Counted from the stretch's first letter, positions 42,616 through 52,500 are shown. The stretch: 64,000 nt of DNA from Candidatus Latescibacterota bacterium (GCA_022826515.1 JAJDUT010000001.1:1-64000); one strand, 5' to 3'. Program-made: numbers and translations. The notes: generated by a model not told the origin, from the letters alone.

Positions 42616-44910
42616 ATGAACCGACTATGGCTTTGTTTGCTGACGCTGGTTTTGCCAGCGAGTTTTGCCTATTCTCAAGAGGTTTTTGAAATAAACACCA
42701 AGGCGCAGTGGGAGACGTGGATCTACCCAATCGGGGCTGTTGACTTGCGAGCGGATGGATCAATCCGGCCGGTCAAGTTCAAGCAGCCCTTCAACGCCGC
42801 ACCGAGTTCTCCTCTGTTCACGCACGAGCTAAAGAAGGTCAAAGAGCAGCGCGGCGGGGTGTGGAAGGCCGGGTCCAACGCGGCCGATGCCCACTTGATC
42901 ATCGACGACGACACCACGACTTATTGGCAACCCAACCAAGACGACCCGCTCGACACCTGGTGGCTCGAAATCGATTTGGGCCGGATGGTGGCCGTCAAGG
43001 AAGTTCGCCTGCACTTCCCCGACGAGGAAGGTGCGCGCCCGCTGCGGGCACTCCGAGTCTTTGGCTCCGACGGCAAGTTCCAATCAATCACTGACGACGT
43101 CTTTCTCTTCAACCTCATCGGCGGTACGACCAAGCGCAACGAAGAGACCTTATTGTCGTATCCAGTGGCCTTTGGCGAGGCGACCAAACGGGTGCTGAGC
43201 TTTGGTCAACCTACCGAAGACTCCGACGCCTCCACAGCCTTCGCGCCGACCCAATACATCCGCATCATAGCCGATGTCAAGAGCGAGGACGCGGCCCTCG
43301 CAGAGGTCGAGGTCATCGCGTTTGGACAGAACATCGCCCAAGGGACCGTGGCACGAGGAGGGATCATCGACGATCAGGGCAAGGAGCGCGCGCCCGCGAT
43401 GATCGACGGCAATGTCAATACCTTCTGGGAGGAACTCAACTGGAGTGAAACCGGCCAGTTTATCGCCCAGTGGCGCTGGGATTTGGGCGCGGTCTTTTGG
43501 ATCAACCGCGTCATCTTCGTAGCGTTTCAGGAGACCACCACTTGGGGCCGGCCGCGCATCTTGCGCCACCGGCTGCTGGGGTCGGCCGGCGAACTCAAGC
43601 CCTCGGGTGACGTCGACTTCGACGTCCTCTTCGATTTCCCTGCGCCAGGCGATTGGAACAATCCCGAGCCAATCACCTATCTCATGCACCCATACCGGCC
43701 CCTGCGCTATCTCGAAATGATCTTCGGGGGCAGTAGCAGCGGCGCGATGGCCGAAGCCGTCGTCGTACCTACTGGCTATGTCGCTGAAGTGGAATTGCGC
43801 TCGGACTTCCTCAAGATAGACGACAGCCCCAAGGTTTTCCGCACCCTCGAGTGGGACGCCGACTTACCCGCGGGAACGCAAATTCTGGCGCAGACGCGCT
43901 CGGGCAGCGGCCTCGATGAAGGCAATACGTACTACCACCGCAAAGGCCACGAAGTGACCGAGGACGAATACAACGCCTTGAAGAAACGGTGGAAGGGCGA
44001 CATCGTGCCCTATATCCGACCCACCCAGGATTGGAGCGGCTGGAGCAACACCTACCTATTCTCCGGCCAAGATTTTCTTTCGCCCAGCCCGAGGCGCTAT
44101 GTGCAGTTCAGGGTGCTGCTCAAATCGGACAGCCCAGACGTGGCCCCCACCCTAAAGGGGCTGCGGCTCAACTACACGGATTCGTTCCTCAACGGGGCGC
44201 TCGGCCAAGTCACCCCCAACGAGGCCCAAGTGGGCCAGCCAGAAAACTTTACGTACGTATTGCAGCCGGACTTCAAATCTGGCGACAAGGGCTTTAACCG
44301 CCTGCGGCTAAACACGCCGTCTCAAGCAGCAGCCGAGAGCGTGGTCATCCGCGTCGCCGGTGCCGAGGTCGAGCCGGCCTCCTTAGAACTGTTGCCCGAC
44401 TCGCTGGTAGTGGAACTGCCGCAAGTCGTCCGGCGGCAAGAGGTCGAAATTGACCTCCAAGTCAACGTATTTGCCAATCCCTATCTCTTTTCTGCCTTTG
44501 TCGGCCACACCGACGAGATGGAGTTCTGGCAGCAGGTCGATCCGGCCGGGCGGGCGGCCACCACGGTATTTCTGCCCGAAGTACCCGCGTCCGAAAGCCT
44601 GCTCGACAAAGTCGCTATTTCGCCCAAGGTCCTCACGCCCAATGGCGACGGAATCGGCGACCACGCCGAGATTCGCTTTGCAGTATTAAAAACAGACGCC
44701 CCGATAGCGGTCGGTATCTATGCGCTCGACGGGCGGCAGGTCGGCTCGTTGGCCGGCGGCCGCAGTAGCGACGGCTACCTCGTCTATACGTGGAATGGCG
44801 CAGATGACGAAGGCCAGCGCGTGCCCCCGGGGATTTACGTGTGCCGAATCCAAATCGACGCCCAAGCCGCAGTCCAAAACTTGGCGCAAATTATCAACGT
44901 AGCTTACTAG
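42616..44910 (+). CDS. Secreted exoprotein with two discoidin-like domains and FlgD-Ig-like C-terminus (module 2, long type)
   Basis: A 764-aa exported protein. ATG 42616 has AAAGGAG eight bases upstream; an in-frame ATG at 42586 overlaps the preceding gene. The signal peptide ends near A-Y-S-Q. Its N-terminus, A-Q-W-E-T-W-I-Y-P-I-G-A-V-D-L, matches the long exoprotein at 11315. It has two discoidin-like units (L-I-I-D-D-D-T-T-T-Y-W with E-I-D-L-G-R, and M-I-D-G-N-V-N-T-F-W with W-D-L-G-A), then D-W-S-G-W-S, S-P-R-R-Y-V-Q-F-R, and L-T-P-N-G-D-G-I-G-D ending I-N-V-A-Y. The outer-membrane protein gene follows. Confidence 0.77.
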   Translation: MNRLWLCLLTLVLPASFAYSQEVFEINTKAQWETWIYPIGAVDLRADGSIRPVKFKQPFNAAPSSPLFTHELKKVKEQRGGVWKAGSNAADAHLIIDDDTTTYWQPNQDDPLDTWWLEIDLGRMVAVKEVRLHFPDEEGARPLRALRVFGSDGKFQSITDDVFLFNLIGGTTKRNEETLLSYPVAFGEATKRVLSFGQPTEDSDASTAFAPTQYIRIIADVKSEDAALAEVEVIAFGQNIAQGTVARGGIIDDQGKERAPAMIDGNVNTFWEELNWSETGQFIAQWRWDLGAVFWINRVIFVAFQETTTWGRPRILRHRLLGSAGELKPSGDVDFDVLFDFPAPGDWNNPEPITYLMHPYRPLRYLEMIFGGSSSGAMAEAVVVPTGYVAEVELRSDFLKIDDSPKVFRTLEWDADLPAGTQILAQTRSGSGLDEGNTYYHRKGHEVTEDEYNALKKRWKGDIVPYIRPTQDWSGWSNTYLFSGQDFLSPSPRRYVQFRVLLKSDSPDVAPTLKGLRLNYTDSFLNGALGQVTPNEAQVGQPENFTYVLQPDFKSGDKGFNRLRLNTPSQAAAESVVIRVAGAEVEPASLELLPDSLVVELPQVVRRQEVEIDLQVNVFANPYLFSAFVGHTDEMEFWQQVDPAGRAATTVFLPEVPASESLLDKVAISPKVLTPNGDGIGDHAEIRFAVLKTDAPIAVGIYALDGRQVGSLAGGRSSDGYLVYTWNGADDEGQRVPPGIYVCRIQIDAQAAVQNLAQIINVAY

Positions 44911-44968
44911 CTAAATTGCCGCTAGCTCCTAGCCCATTCGGCAAAGCCTCTTGAGGGAGGGGTATCCC

Positions 44969-47602
44969 ATGTATTTGTCTCGCATCCGATCGGTATTGTG
45001 TGCAGCACTTGCGTTGCTGGCGCTAGACTGGAGTAGCGCTCTAGCTCAGCTAACTACGGGCTATCGACCCATAGCCGAGCCAGGGATTTACGGAGTGCGA
45101 ATCCACCCCGGTGCCCTAGCGCCCAACCGCCGCAAGTTCTACCTGCCGCAAAACCTCTTCTACGAATACGGCTGGCGGGGCTGGGAGTACAGCAACTACG
45201 CCCGCGACGAGTACGAGCGCTACGTCGATATACAGCTAGAGGGAAACCGCCACTACGATGCCTTCGGCAACTACATCGCTCGCGGCTGGACGATCTACGA
45301 CTGGACCGAGAACAACCCCCTGCGCCAAGGCAGCGGCATCTTCAAAAGCCCGCGCTACAGCAGTTGGTTCGACCGCGTGGTGATCTCGTCTGCCCACAAG
45401 GGCCAGTTCCACACCGCGCTGACAGTAGGCGACGCCATTCGCACCACCCTGACCCCACTGACTTTCTCCAAGCCGACCTTCAACGGCATCCAGTGGGACT
45501 TCCTCTCCGACAAGTACGCATTCACGTTCCTCGGCTCGCGCATCAGCTCGCCGGCCAACCCGGCCGGAACCCAGTCTGAGGCCGCTGCCCTCGTGGAAAA
45601 CTCCACCCGCCTACTCGGCGGCCGGGGCGTGGCCCAAGTAGGCGACTTTGCCAAGGTAGGGGCGACGTGGGTCAGCGCCCACAACGCACGGAGCACCCTC
45701 GACATGGGCGACAATTCACTCAAAGGTGTCTTGACCACGCCGCAGAATACGGGCAGCGTCGAGACCGTGACGATCCTCATCTCAGACGATTCGCCCGAGT
45801 CGAGCGACAACGGCGCGCTGCTGTTTTTCGACCGCGTGCTGATCGACGGCGAGATTCACCCGGAAATTACCCCAATCGTCCGCGGCGGGATCCGCACCGG
45901 CGGCAGCTTAGAAGCCAGGGGCGTGGACAACATCGAACTGATCTACGACATCCGCAACAGCTTCCGGCCCACCGAAAAAGTGCCGACCTATCAGGAGGCG
46001 AGCAAAATCGAGTTCGAGTTGATTCTGGCCAACGACTACCGAGTGGCCGTCACGTCCAACGTGCAGACCGATCGCTTGGGCGACCCCGTCTTTTTGCCCG
46101 TGGCCCAAGCCGAAGGCGAAATATCCGACGGGTCGAACCAACAGTTTTTGCGCTTTGAGTACGGGTTGCCCACTGGCAGTGATGTAATCGGGGTAGATTT
46201 CGAGATTCTGAGTCTCGGCGGCCTAGACTTGCGCGCCGAGTTCGTGCGCAACCGGCGCTTCCGGCGCTTCCCTAACCAAAACCTAGAGCAGCATACCCTC
46301 GCCGAAGACAAGGGAGAAGCCGGTTATATCACCGCGTCTTATACCTCCTATCCGTGGTTTGCCTACGGCGAGATGTTCACCATGGACCCCGATTACAGCA
46401 CAACCGCGTTCATGGCCAACTCACTGGGCGGCATCGATTACAGCAGCGAAATTTTCCACCTCTTCGAGTTCGTCGATGACAACGACGACCAAGACCGCTT
46501 TGCCGACTGGCAACGGGCTGGTCAATTCGGCACCGGAGTGGGTGCTTCGGGTGGCTCGGTGGGTGCCGACTTAGCGGTGTTCCCCGGGCTAGACGAGAAC
46601 AACGACTTCGTCTCCGACTTCAATCAAAACCGCAACTCACGGCCCGACTACGACGAGCCTTTTCTGCGCTATGAGGTCGATCCTCCGGCCTTCCTCTTCG
46701 GCATGGACATGAACAACAACACCCTGATCGACCGCTTTGAAGACGACCGTCAGCCCGACTATCCCTACGACCGCGATCACCGTGGCTACAACGCCTACGG
46801 CGGCATGATGCTCAGCGAGGACGCGCAGCTAACCCTTGGCCGCTTGAGCGAGCGCCAGCTAAGCTCGGCGCGCAAGAGCAAAGCCAACTACGGTTTGTTC
46901 ACCGTGCGCTGGAACTTCCCGGGCCTGCGGGTCGCGCTCTTTGAGCACGCGAAATTCGTGGTGGACAACATCCCGGAAGACCGCTTGCGGTGGGTCGATC
47001 CAACGGGACGGACGGACTTTACCGATCCACTCGACAACCAAGACACTTTCGTCAACAGCGTTTATTTGCAGGCAAACTACAACCGCATCCGCAACTTCAA
47101 GGCGACCGCCAAGGTCAAACACGAGCTTTTCAACCAGCGCGGTGAGCAGGCCGACAAGCGCGACCGTTCGTTTTTCGGGCTGATAACCAAAGCCGACTAC
47201 ACCATTCCCATTGGCGCAGACCTGACCATCTGGCCCAAGTGGAAGAGTACCTTCAGGCGCGAGACTCCCACCGATCCGTCACAGGCCAATATCCGCGAGC
47301 TAGAGGAAACCCTGTTCTTGATTTCGCGCTATGCGATCCTCGAACAGACTTGGATCGCGCTCGGTCTAGAGTTCAGTTGGTTTGAGAACTTGCAAGACCG
47401 ACCAGCCGAGCTACAAGTCGGTTATGTCGAGGATTTTACCAGCCGCGTCTATTCGATTCTGTTCTCGAATACTTCGGCCTATTTGGGCTACCAACTGACC
47501 TTAAATGCAGGCCTTCAGCTAGAGGAGCAAAACTTCGAGGCCGAGCAGCGCAACACCTCGCTTGGGTTCATTCGCGTTTTCGCCAGCACTGGGCAAGAGT
47601 AA
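44969..47602 (+). CDS. Large outer-membrane beta-barrel-like protein of exoprotein module 2
   Basis: An 877-aa protein with signal peptide ending near S-A-L-A-Q; ATG 44969 lies after GGGAGGGG. It is the counterpart of the 871-aa protein at 15592 along its whole length, including S-N-Y-A-R-D-E-Y-E-R-Y-V, D-A-F-G-N-Y-I-A-R-G-W and the segment around V-G-D-A-I-R-T-T-L-T-P-L-T-F. The Asp/Asn-rich insertion (about residues 510-610: D-D-N-D-D-Q-D-R, D-E-N-N-D-F, D-M-N-N-N-T) is kept and longer by about 12 residues. No plug, TonB box or known barrel family is visible. It is likely the membrane partner of the three exoproteins upstream. Confidence 0.65.
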   Translation: MYLSRIRSVLCAALALLALDWSSALAQLTTGYRPIAEPGIYGVRIHPGALAPNRRKFYLPQNLFYEYGWRGWEYSNYARDEYERYVDIQLEGNRHYDAFGNYIARGWTIYDWTENNPLRQGSGIFKSPRYSSWFDRVVISSAHKGQFHTALTVGDAIRTTLTPLTFSKPTFNGIQWDFLSDKYAFTFLGSRISSPANPAGTQSEAAALVENSTRLLGGRGVAQVGDFAKVGATWVSAHNARSTLDMGDNSLKGVLTTPQNTGSVETVTILISDDSPESSDNGALLFFDRVLIDGEIHPEITPIVRGGIRTGGSLEARGVDNIELIYDIRNSFRPTEKVPTYQEASKIEFELILANDYRVAVTSNVQTDRLGDPVFLPVAQAEGEISDGSNQQFLRFEYGLPTGSDVIGVDFEILSLGGLDLRAEFVRNRRFRRFPNQNLEQHTLAEDKGEAGYITASYTSYPWFAYGEMFTMDPDYSTTAFMANSLGGIDYSSEIFHLFEFVDDNDDQDRFADWQRAGQFGTGVGASGGSVGADLAVFPGLDENNDFVSDFNQNRNSRPDYDEPFLRYEVDPPAFLFGMDMNNNTLIDRFEDDRQPDYPYDRDHRGYNAYGGMMLSEDAQLTLGRLSERQLSSARKSKANYGLFTVRWNFPGLRVALFEHAKFVVDNIPEDRLRWVDPTGRTDFTDPLDNQDTFVNSVYLQANYNRIRNFKATAKVKHELFNQRGEQADKRDRSFFGLITKADYTIPIGADLTIWPKWKSTFRRETPTDPSQANIRELEETLFLISRYAILEQTWIALGLEFSWFENLQDRPAELQVGYVEDFTSRVYSILFSNTSAYLGYQLTLNAGLQLEEQNFEAEQRNTSLGFIRVFASTGQE

Positions 47603-47625
47603 GCGGAAACGGCGAAAATTTGAAC

Positions 47626-47654
47626 TTGCTAAGCACCCCTAAAAGATTTAATAT
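47626..47654 (+). promoter_or_regulatory. Possible promoter before the CBM9-like gene
   Basis: TTGCTA (47626-47631), 17 bases, TAATAT (47649-47654), in an AT-rich 111-base gap after the outer-membrane protein gene. Four of six matches at each element. It would let the CBM9-like gene be expressed separately from the module. Confidence 0.35.
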
Positions 47655-47713
47655 AGGTCGTCTTAAAGGATGAATCGTCCATAGCCTTACCACTACTCCC
47701 ACGGAGGGAACGT

Positions 47714-48640
47714 ATGAAAAAAATCCTTTTTCTTTTTGTCGTTTGCGCCGCAGCGTTCGCCTTAGTCAGCCCGGCTAATGCACACGTCGGCGCTGAGTAT
47801 TTCATCCCAGGCGTGCCCAATCCCAGCGCCATGACCATCGACGGCCTCGAAGACGATTGGGGCTGGCTGGACGAGGAATTTATCCTCACGACCGAGGGCA
47901 TGTTCACCGCCGGGGGCGAGACCATCGCAAAAGAAGACTACGACGTCAGCATTCTGATGGCGTGGAGCACGCCACCGGACAACCGCTTCTACTTCTTCAT
48001 CCGCGTCCAAGACGATACACTGCGTCTGCTCGAAGAAGACCAGAAGCGCTGGTGGAACGACGACTGCATCCAGATCACCTTCGATCCGGATCACTCGGGT
48101 GGCGACTTCTTGGGCGAAAACGTCGATCAGGTTCTCAACGCTCAGCGCTATCACCTGCGCATCAAGCCGCTGCCGGGCCAGCCTGTGGCGTACAACAGCT
48201 TGCTCGAATACATCGACTTGCCACCGATTGGCTGGAGCTCCGATATGTTTGAGGGACAGCCGACTGGCGATATCTTTGAGATCGCCTGGACCGTCAATCC
48301 GCCGGATGCCGAGCATTTCTCGACCAACGTCTCTTACACCTTCGAGTTCCGCAACGCCTTTTGGGACATCCACGGTGTAACCCAAGACGAGGCGATTCGG
48401 CACATATTCGAAAATGACCAAGTGACCCATATCGGCGTGCGTCCGCTCGATGGCGACGGCGGTGAGACGGGTGCCAAGCACCAGCTTTATCCGCTGGGCG
48501 GCTCCACAGGTCAAGACCAGAAAGGCGACCAGATGCTCGACTACATCTTGCTGGAAGCCGACGAACCCGAGGAAGGTACGGCCGTCGAAGCCACAAGTTG
48601 GGGTCGAGTCAAGAGCCATTTGGATAGCCAGCTCGACTAA
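47714..48640 (+). CDS. Secreted CBM9/DOMON-like protein
   Basis: A 308-aa exported protein with signal peptide (M-K-K-I-L-F-L to A-N-A-H) and GGAGGGA ahead of the ATG. The mature protein resembles carbohydrate-binding module 9 / DOMON-like proteins: T-I-D-G-L-E-D-D-W-G near residue 41, then W-W-N-D-D-C-I-Q-I-T-F-D-P-D-H (about 116-130), typical of the domain's ligand-binding edge. The C-terminus ends with a T-S-W-G-R-V-K-S motif. It lies between the module 2 outer-membrane protein and lipoprotein, and has no counterpart in module 1. A possible promoter precedes it and a terminator-like hairpin follows. A related domain is fused to the nucleotidyltransferase at 7502. Confidence 0.7.
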   Translation: MKKILFLFVVCAAAFALVSPANAHVGAEYFIPGVPNPSAMTIDGLEDDWGWLDEEFILTTEGMFTAGGETIAKEDYDVSILMAWSTPPDNRFYFFIRVQDDTLRLLEEDQKRWWNDDCIQITFDPDHSGGDFLGENVDQVLNAQRYHLRIKPLPGQPVAYNSLLEYIDLPPIGWSSDMFEGQPTGDIFEIAWTVNPPDAEHFSTNVSYTFEFRNAFWDIHGVTQDEAIRHIFENDQVTHIGVRPLDGDGGETGAKHQLYPLGGSTGQDQKGDQMLDYILLEADEPEEGTAVEATSWGRVKSHLDSQLD

Positions 48641-48674
48641 ACAAGGCTGTATTGCATCAGCCGTCTAGCAAAGA

Positions 48675-48698
48675 GAGGAGGGGCGATTGCCCCTCCTC
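48675..48698 (+). terminator. Terminator-like hairpin after the CBM9-like gene
   Basis: GAGGAGGGGC (48675-48684) pairs perfectly with GCCCCTCCTC (48689-48698) around a GATT loop, followed by the weakly T-rich GTCTTGTATT. A ten-base GC-rich stem suggests partial termination between the CBM9-like gene and the rest of module 2. Confidence 0.7.
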
Positions 48699-48733
48699 GT
48701 CTTGTATTAGTCAACAAAGAAGCGAGGATCGCC

Positions 48734-49489
48734 ATGAAGACATTGGGTAGCTTGGTCCTATTGCTAATCGCGCTCGCCGGATGCGGCTTGAAATTCGGGT
48801 ATCGGCACTTTACCGGCCCAGTGATGCCCTCAGCAATCGCGGACGACAGCTACTTGGTCGGCGACGATCGCAGCATCACTTTCGTCAAAGACCGTCTAGA
48901 AGTGGCGATGTTGCCCATGTCGTCCGAGGCCCTGAACCGTCAATTCGCTGGCGTCTCAGAAGCTCCAGAGGGCTTTACCCTGCCCAATCCCTACGCCGTA
49001 GCAACCAATCCCTACACTTACGGCGATTGGACGCCGCCCGGCGAAGAGGAGGCACCAACGCGGTTTACTGTATTTTTAGTCAAAGTCAAAAACTACGCCT
49101 ATCCCAAAGTTCGCCTAAATCCAGCCAATATCGAATTGATCGCCCCTAATGGGCGTCGCTACGAGGCGCTCAGCCTCCTCGCCCTGACCGAGTACTATTG
49201 GCCCTACGCCCAAGCCTACGGCGGCAATGCGCGCAAGGGCTTTAAGGCGCGGCGCGATCTCTTGCAGCGCACGCTATTTACCGACGACATGATCTTCAGC
49301 GGCCAAGAGAAAGAAGGGTATTTGGTCTTTCCCCCGCTCGACCGCGACGTCGAGGAATTTACGCTGTGGGTGCGCGAAATGGTGCTGAGATTCGACTTCC
49401 GCGACGCTCCTGTGGAAAGCGTCGATATCCCCTATGACTTCCAGCGCGAAGTGTACTACGCCCGCACCCCACGCGAAAATAAGAGCTGA
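48734..49489 (+). CDS. Lipoprotein of exoprotein modules, unknown family (second copy)
   Basis: A 251-aa lipoprotein with lipobox L-A-G-C about residue 17. Homologue of the module 1 lipoprotein at 19526; besides the shared stretches named there, both keep the R-R-D-L motif (about residue 175 here) and F-S-G-Q-E-K-E-G-Y-L-V-F-P (about 193-205). It starts 30 or more bases after the hairpin and ends one base before the next ATG (TGA-A-ATG at 49487-49493). In module 2 it precedes the PPIase-like gene, the reverse of module 1. Confidence 0.7.
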   Translation: MKTLGSLVLLLIALAGCGLKFGYRHFTGPVMPSAIADDSYLVGDDRSITFVKDRLEVAMLPMSSEALNRQFAGVSEAPEGFTLPNPYAVATNPYTYGDWTPPGEEEAPTRFTVFLVKVKNYAYPKVRLNPANIELIAPNGRRYEALSLLALTEYYWPYAQAYGGNARKGFKARRDLLQRTLFTDDMIFSGQEKEGYLVFPPLDRDVEEFTLWVREMVLRFDFRDAPVESVDIPYDFQREVYYARTPRENKS

Positions 49490-49490
49490 A

Positions 49491-51161
49491 ATGGCGGCGC
49501 GTGCGATCGGTTGTTTGTCTCTGGTCATTATCGCTGCCTGTAGTTCCCCCCAAAGCGACAAAAACGTCATCGCCCGCGTGGGCGAAGTCGCTATTACCTT
49601 CGAAAATTTACAGCGCTTCAAAAGCAACATGCCCCCCCTGCTGCTCTCCGAGCGGGAGGGCGTCGCTGCATTTGAAGAATATCTCCAAGCGATGATCGAC
49701 ATGGAGCTCATGTTGCTAGAGGCGCGGCAGAGGCAGATCGATAGCGACCCAGATTTTATAGAGCAATGGGAACAGGCGCGAAGAGAAAAACTCTTCCAAG
49801 AATTCGTCAAGCTGGAAATCCAAGACAAAATCGACCTGCCGCAAGAGGAAATAAAGCGGCAGTGGGGCGAGAGCAAGTGGAACCGGCTCCTAAAACTCGC
49901 CCGCATCCGCTCGGGTACCGCCGACGAGGCCGCCCAAGTCCTGCGTGCCCTAGAGAGTGGGACCCCGTTTGAGGAACTAGCTGGCCAACCCCTGACCCAC
50001 CACCAGCAAGGGAATCTCCAAGGGGCGTTGAACTCCTACGTTGGACGAAACAGTATCGAAGAGTTCGGGGTTTCTCTCGATGTGGCGGATGTCCTCTTCG
50101 AGCTCGCTAAAGGCGAGATTAGCGAACCGCTGAAGGTCGAAGCTGGCTACGACATCTATAAGGTGTTGGACGAACGGCCCGCGCCAGCCAGCTATTACTT
50201 GATTTTTTCCCAAGGGACACTAATGGCCTCCTTCGGCGAACGTCGGCGAGTGCTCATTGCCGAGTTGATGCGGGAATACAACGTCGAACTGGATCCCCAT
50301 AGTATCTCCGAGTTAGCCACCATCGTCGCCCAAGACAATGTAGAGGCTATTGACGCGGAGGGTACTGTGGGACGCTACGACGGCGGCCAGATAACGCTAG
50401 CTGACTTTCTAGCGCTCTACCCGAAAGTGCGTCGGGTCGCCTCAGTGGGCACTGACAGTAGCGGTATTGATGAGTTCGTTCGGCTCTATCTGGTGCCCGA
50501 GGTGCTCTTTCCCGTGGCAATCGAACGCCGCAGCTTGGCGCAGGAGCCAGCGATGGCCGACTGGCTGCGGCTCAAAAAACGCGCGATGCTCATCGAAGAG
50601 CTGCGCCGCCGCGACGTGGAAGAACACGTCGATCTGAGCGAAGATGTGCTTCGACGCTACTACGAGGCCAATCTGCATCGTTTCATGGAAGATCGAGAAG
50701 TGACCGTGCAGGAGATCCTAGTTGCCACCCAAGAAGAGGCAGAGGCGCTAGCAGCACGCATTCGAGCGGGTGAAGATATAGCAGCCTTGGCTACAAGTCA
50801 CAGCATCCGCCAGGGCGGCGACGAGGGCCGCTTCCACATCCATTCTTTCGAGCGGGTGGTTTTCGGCGAACTGTTGACAGAGGCCCTAGCCGCAGAAGTT
50901 GGCGTGCTCACCGGTCCGGTGGCCATCACTGCGACCCCACACCGCCAAGGCGGTTTCTCGCTGTTTGAAGTGCTGGAAAAGACCCCCGAAAAGCCTAAGC
51001 CATACGACGCAGTGGTCAAACAAGTTCGCTACTGGTGGACCAAGGGGGAAGAAAATCGCCTCTACAACGAACTGATTGACCGCCTGCGGGAAAAACATGC
51101 CGCACAAATCTCCATCCACGAGGATCACTTGGCGGCCATGTATGACGCGGCTCAGCTATAG
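49491..51161 (+). CDS. PpiC/SurA-like parvulin lipoprotein, module 2
   Basis: A 556-aa lipoprotein with lipobox I-A-A-C (Cys about residue 17); ATG 49491 directly follows the previous stop, and an extension to 49434 would overlap that gene. The mature N-terminus V-I-A-R-V-G-E-V-A-I-T-F-E-N-L and the helical region that follows match SurA/PrsA-type chaperones. A parvulin domain is readable at about residues 395-490 (R-E-V-T-V-Q-E-I-L-V-A-T with I-A-A-L-A-T-S-H-S and G-G-D-E-G-R-F), and an earlier related segment lies near 130-235. It has two parvulin-like units where the module 1 copy has one weak one. Confidence 0.75.
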   Translation: MAARAIGCLSLVIIAACSSPQSDKNVIARVGEVAITFENLQRFKSNMPPLLLSEREGVAAFEEYLQAMIDMELMLLEARQRQIDSDPDFIEQWEQARREKLFQEFVKLEIQDKIDLPQEEIKRQWGESKWNRLLKLARIRSGTADEAAQVLRALESGTPFEELAGQPLTHHQQGNLQGALNSYVGRNSIEEFGVSLDVADVLFELAKGEISEPLKVEAGYDIYKVLDERPAPASYYLIFSQGTLMASFGERRRVLIAELMREYNVELDPHSISELATIVAQDNVEAIDAEGTVGRYDGGQITLADFLALYPKVRRVASVGTDSSGIDEFVRLYLVPEVLFPVAIERRSLAQEPAMADWLRLKKRAMLIEELRRRDVEEHVDLSEDVLRRYYEANLHRFMEDREVTVQEILVATQEEAEALAARIRAGEDIAALATSHSIRQGGDEGRFHIHSFERVVFGELLTEALAAEVGVLTGPVAITATPHRQGGFSLFEVLEKTPEKPKPYDAVVKQVRYWWTKGEENRLYNELIDRLREKHAAQISIHEDHLAAMYDAAQL

Positions 51162-52500
51162 GGCACTTGGTTTTTTCGCCTGTGCATTGCTTTGCGCTTG
51201 CGATGGTGCCGACGACCACTTAGCAGCAGCCAAGCGTCTAGCGACAGAGGGCAAATACACCGAGGCCGTCGCCGCGTGCAACCAAATACTCGCAGCCAAT
51301 AGCCAGCATCTTGAAGCTCTCTTGCTCTTGGCCCACCTCAATCTAATTCAAGGCCATCTAGCGCAGGCGGCGCAACTGGCCGAACAGGCCGTACAATTAG
51401 CCCCCGACCACGCCGATGCCTATCTCCTTTTGGGCGACATCTACATCCGGCAGCGGCGCAACGCCGATGCTGCAATCATCTATCAAGAGGGTCTGCACGC
51501 TACCGCCGAGCGGGGCGACTTCTACCGCAAACTCGCCATAGCCTACGCCGATGACGGACACTATAGCGAAGCCGTAGAGGCCCTTCAGCAAGCTCTCCAA
51601 CACGCCGACGACGCGGCCATCCACTACAATTTGGGCGTGGTTTATGAGCGGCAGGCACGCTACGACGAGGCCAGCCGCGCATTTGCCCGCACCACTGAGC
51701 TAGACACCACCTATGGCGACGCTTATTTCCGGCTGGGGCAAATCCAAGGCAAGCAGGGCCTATTCGAGGAGGCTGCGGCTAACTTCGCACGCATGATCAG
51801 CCTAGACCCAAACTACGCCCCGCCCTATACTGGGCTTGGCCAAGTCCGCATGCAGCAAGGCCGCTTAGACGAAGCCGAGCGCCTCTTTAAACAAGCCATT
51901 GCCCTTGACCCCTTTGAGGGCGAAGCCTACCACCGACTCGGCACGCTCTTGTTGCGGCGGGGAGACCAAGACCGGGGCGAGAAGCTCTTAGCCATGTTCA
52001 AACGCATCCAACCCGTCAGCGCCGATATCGAGCGTTTTCGCTATATCCTCAACCTCTACCCCGACGACGCCAACGCGCACTACAACCTAGGGGTGCTCTA
52101 CGGAGGTCTTGGTCGCTACGCCGAGGCCGGCGTCGAGTACGCCGCGGCATTGCGCATCAACGACCAGGATCTCAGTGCCCGCAACAACTTGGCCAACGTT
52201 CTACTGCGGCAGGGACGCATCGACGAAGCGATCCACCACTACGAGATCGTGCTGGCGCTCAATCCGCGCTATGCCCAAGGCTTTAACAATCTGGGCTCGG
52301 CTTATATGATGAACGGCGATTTGCAGCAGGCCGTCCAAGCTTTTGCCAAGGCGCTCAAGCTAGCACCAGACAACGCCGATACTCGCTTCAATCTTGCCCG
52401 TCTTTACAAAAGCCAAGGGCTGGATGCGCGGGCCGCCGCTGAGATGAAGATCTACAATCAGCTTGTGCAGGCCGCTCAGAAAAAAGAACCCAGTGAGTGA
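51142..52500 (+). CDS. TPR-repeat lipoprotein
   Basis: A 452-aa protein whose ATG 51142 overlaps the previous gene by 20 bases. Lipoprotein signal with Cys in L-L-C-A-C (about residue 17-19). The rest is roughly ten or eleven 34-residue tetratricopeptide repeats, for example A-D-A-Y-L-L-L-G-D-I-Y-I-R-Q-R-R-N-A-D-A and A-I-H-Y-N-L-G-V-V-Y-E-R-Q-A-R-Y-D-E-A, giving a helical scaffold for protein-protein binding. It is probably a periplasmic or outer-membrane-inner-face assembly factor for the module. No counterpart exists in module 1. Confidence 0.8.
   Translation: MTRLSYRALGFFACALLCACDGADDHLAAAKRLATEGKYTEAVAACNQILAANSQHLEALLLLAHLNLIQGHLAQAAQLAEQAVQLAPDHADAYLLLGDIYIRQRRNADAAIIYQEGLHATAERGDFYRKLAIAYADDGHYSEAVEALQQALQHADDAAIHYNLGVVYERQARYDEASRAFARTTELDTTYGDAYFRLGQIQGKQGLFEEAAANFARMISLDPNYAPPYTGLGQVRMQQGRLDEAERLFKQAIALDPFEGEAYHRLGTLLLRRGDQDRGEKLLAMFKRIQPVSADIERFRYILNLYPDDANAHYNLGVLYGGLGRYAEAGVEYAAALRINDQDLSARNNLANVLLRQGRIDEAIHHYEIVLALNPRYAQGFNNLGSAYMMNGDLQQAVQAFAKALKLAPDNADTRFNLARLYKSQGLDARAAAEMKIYNQLVQAAQKKEPSE

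Noticed and set aside
9470..52500. A standard type IX secretion system
   Set aside because: FlgD/CHU_C-like C-termini are suggestive, but no recognisable Por/Spr/Gld component genes were seen.
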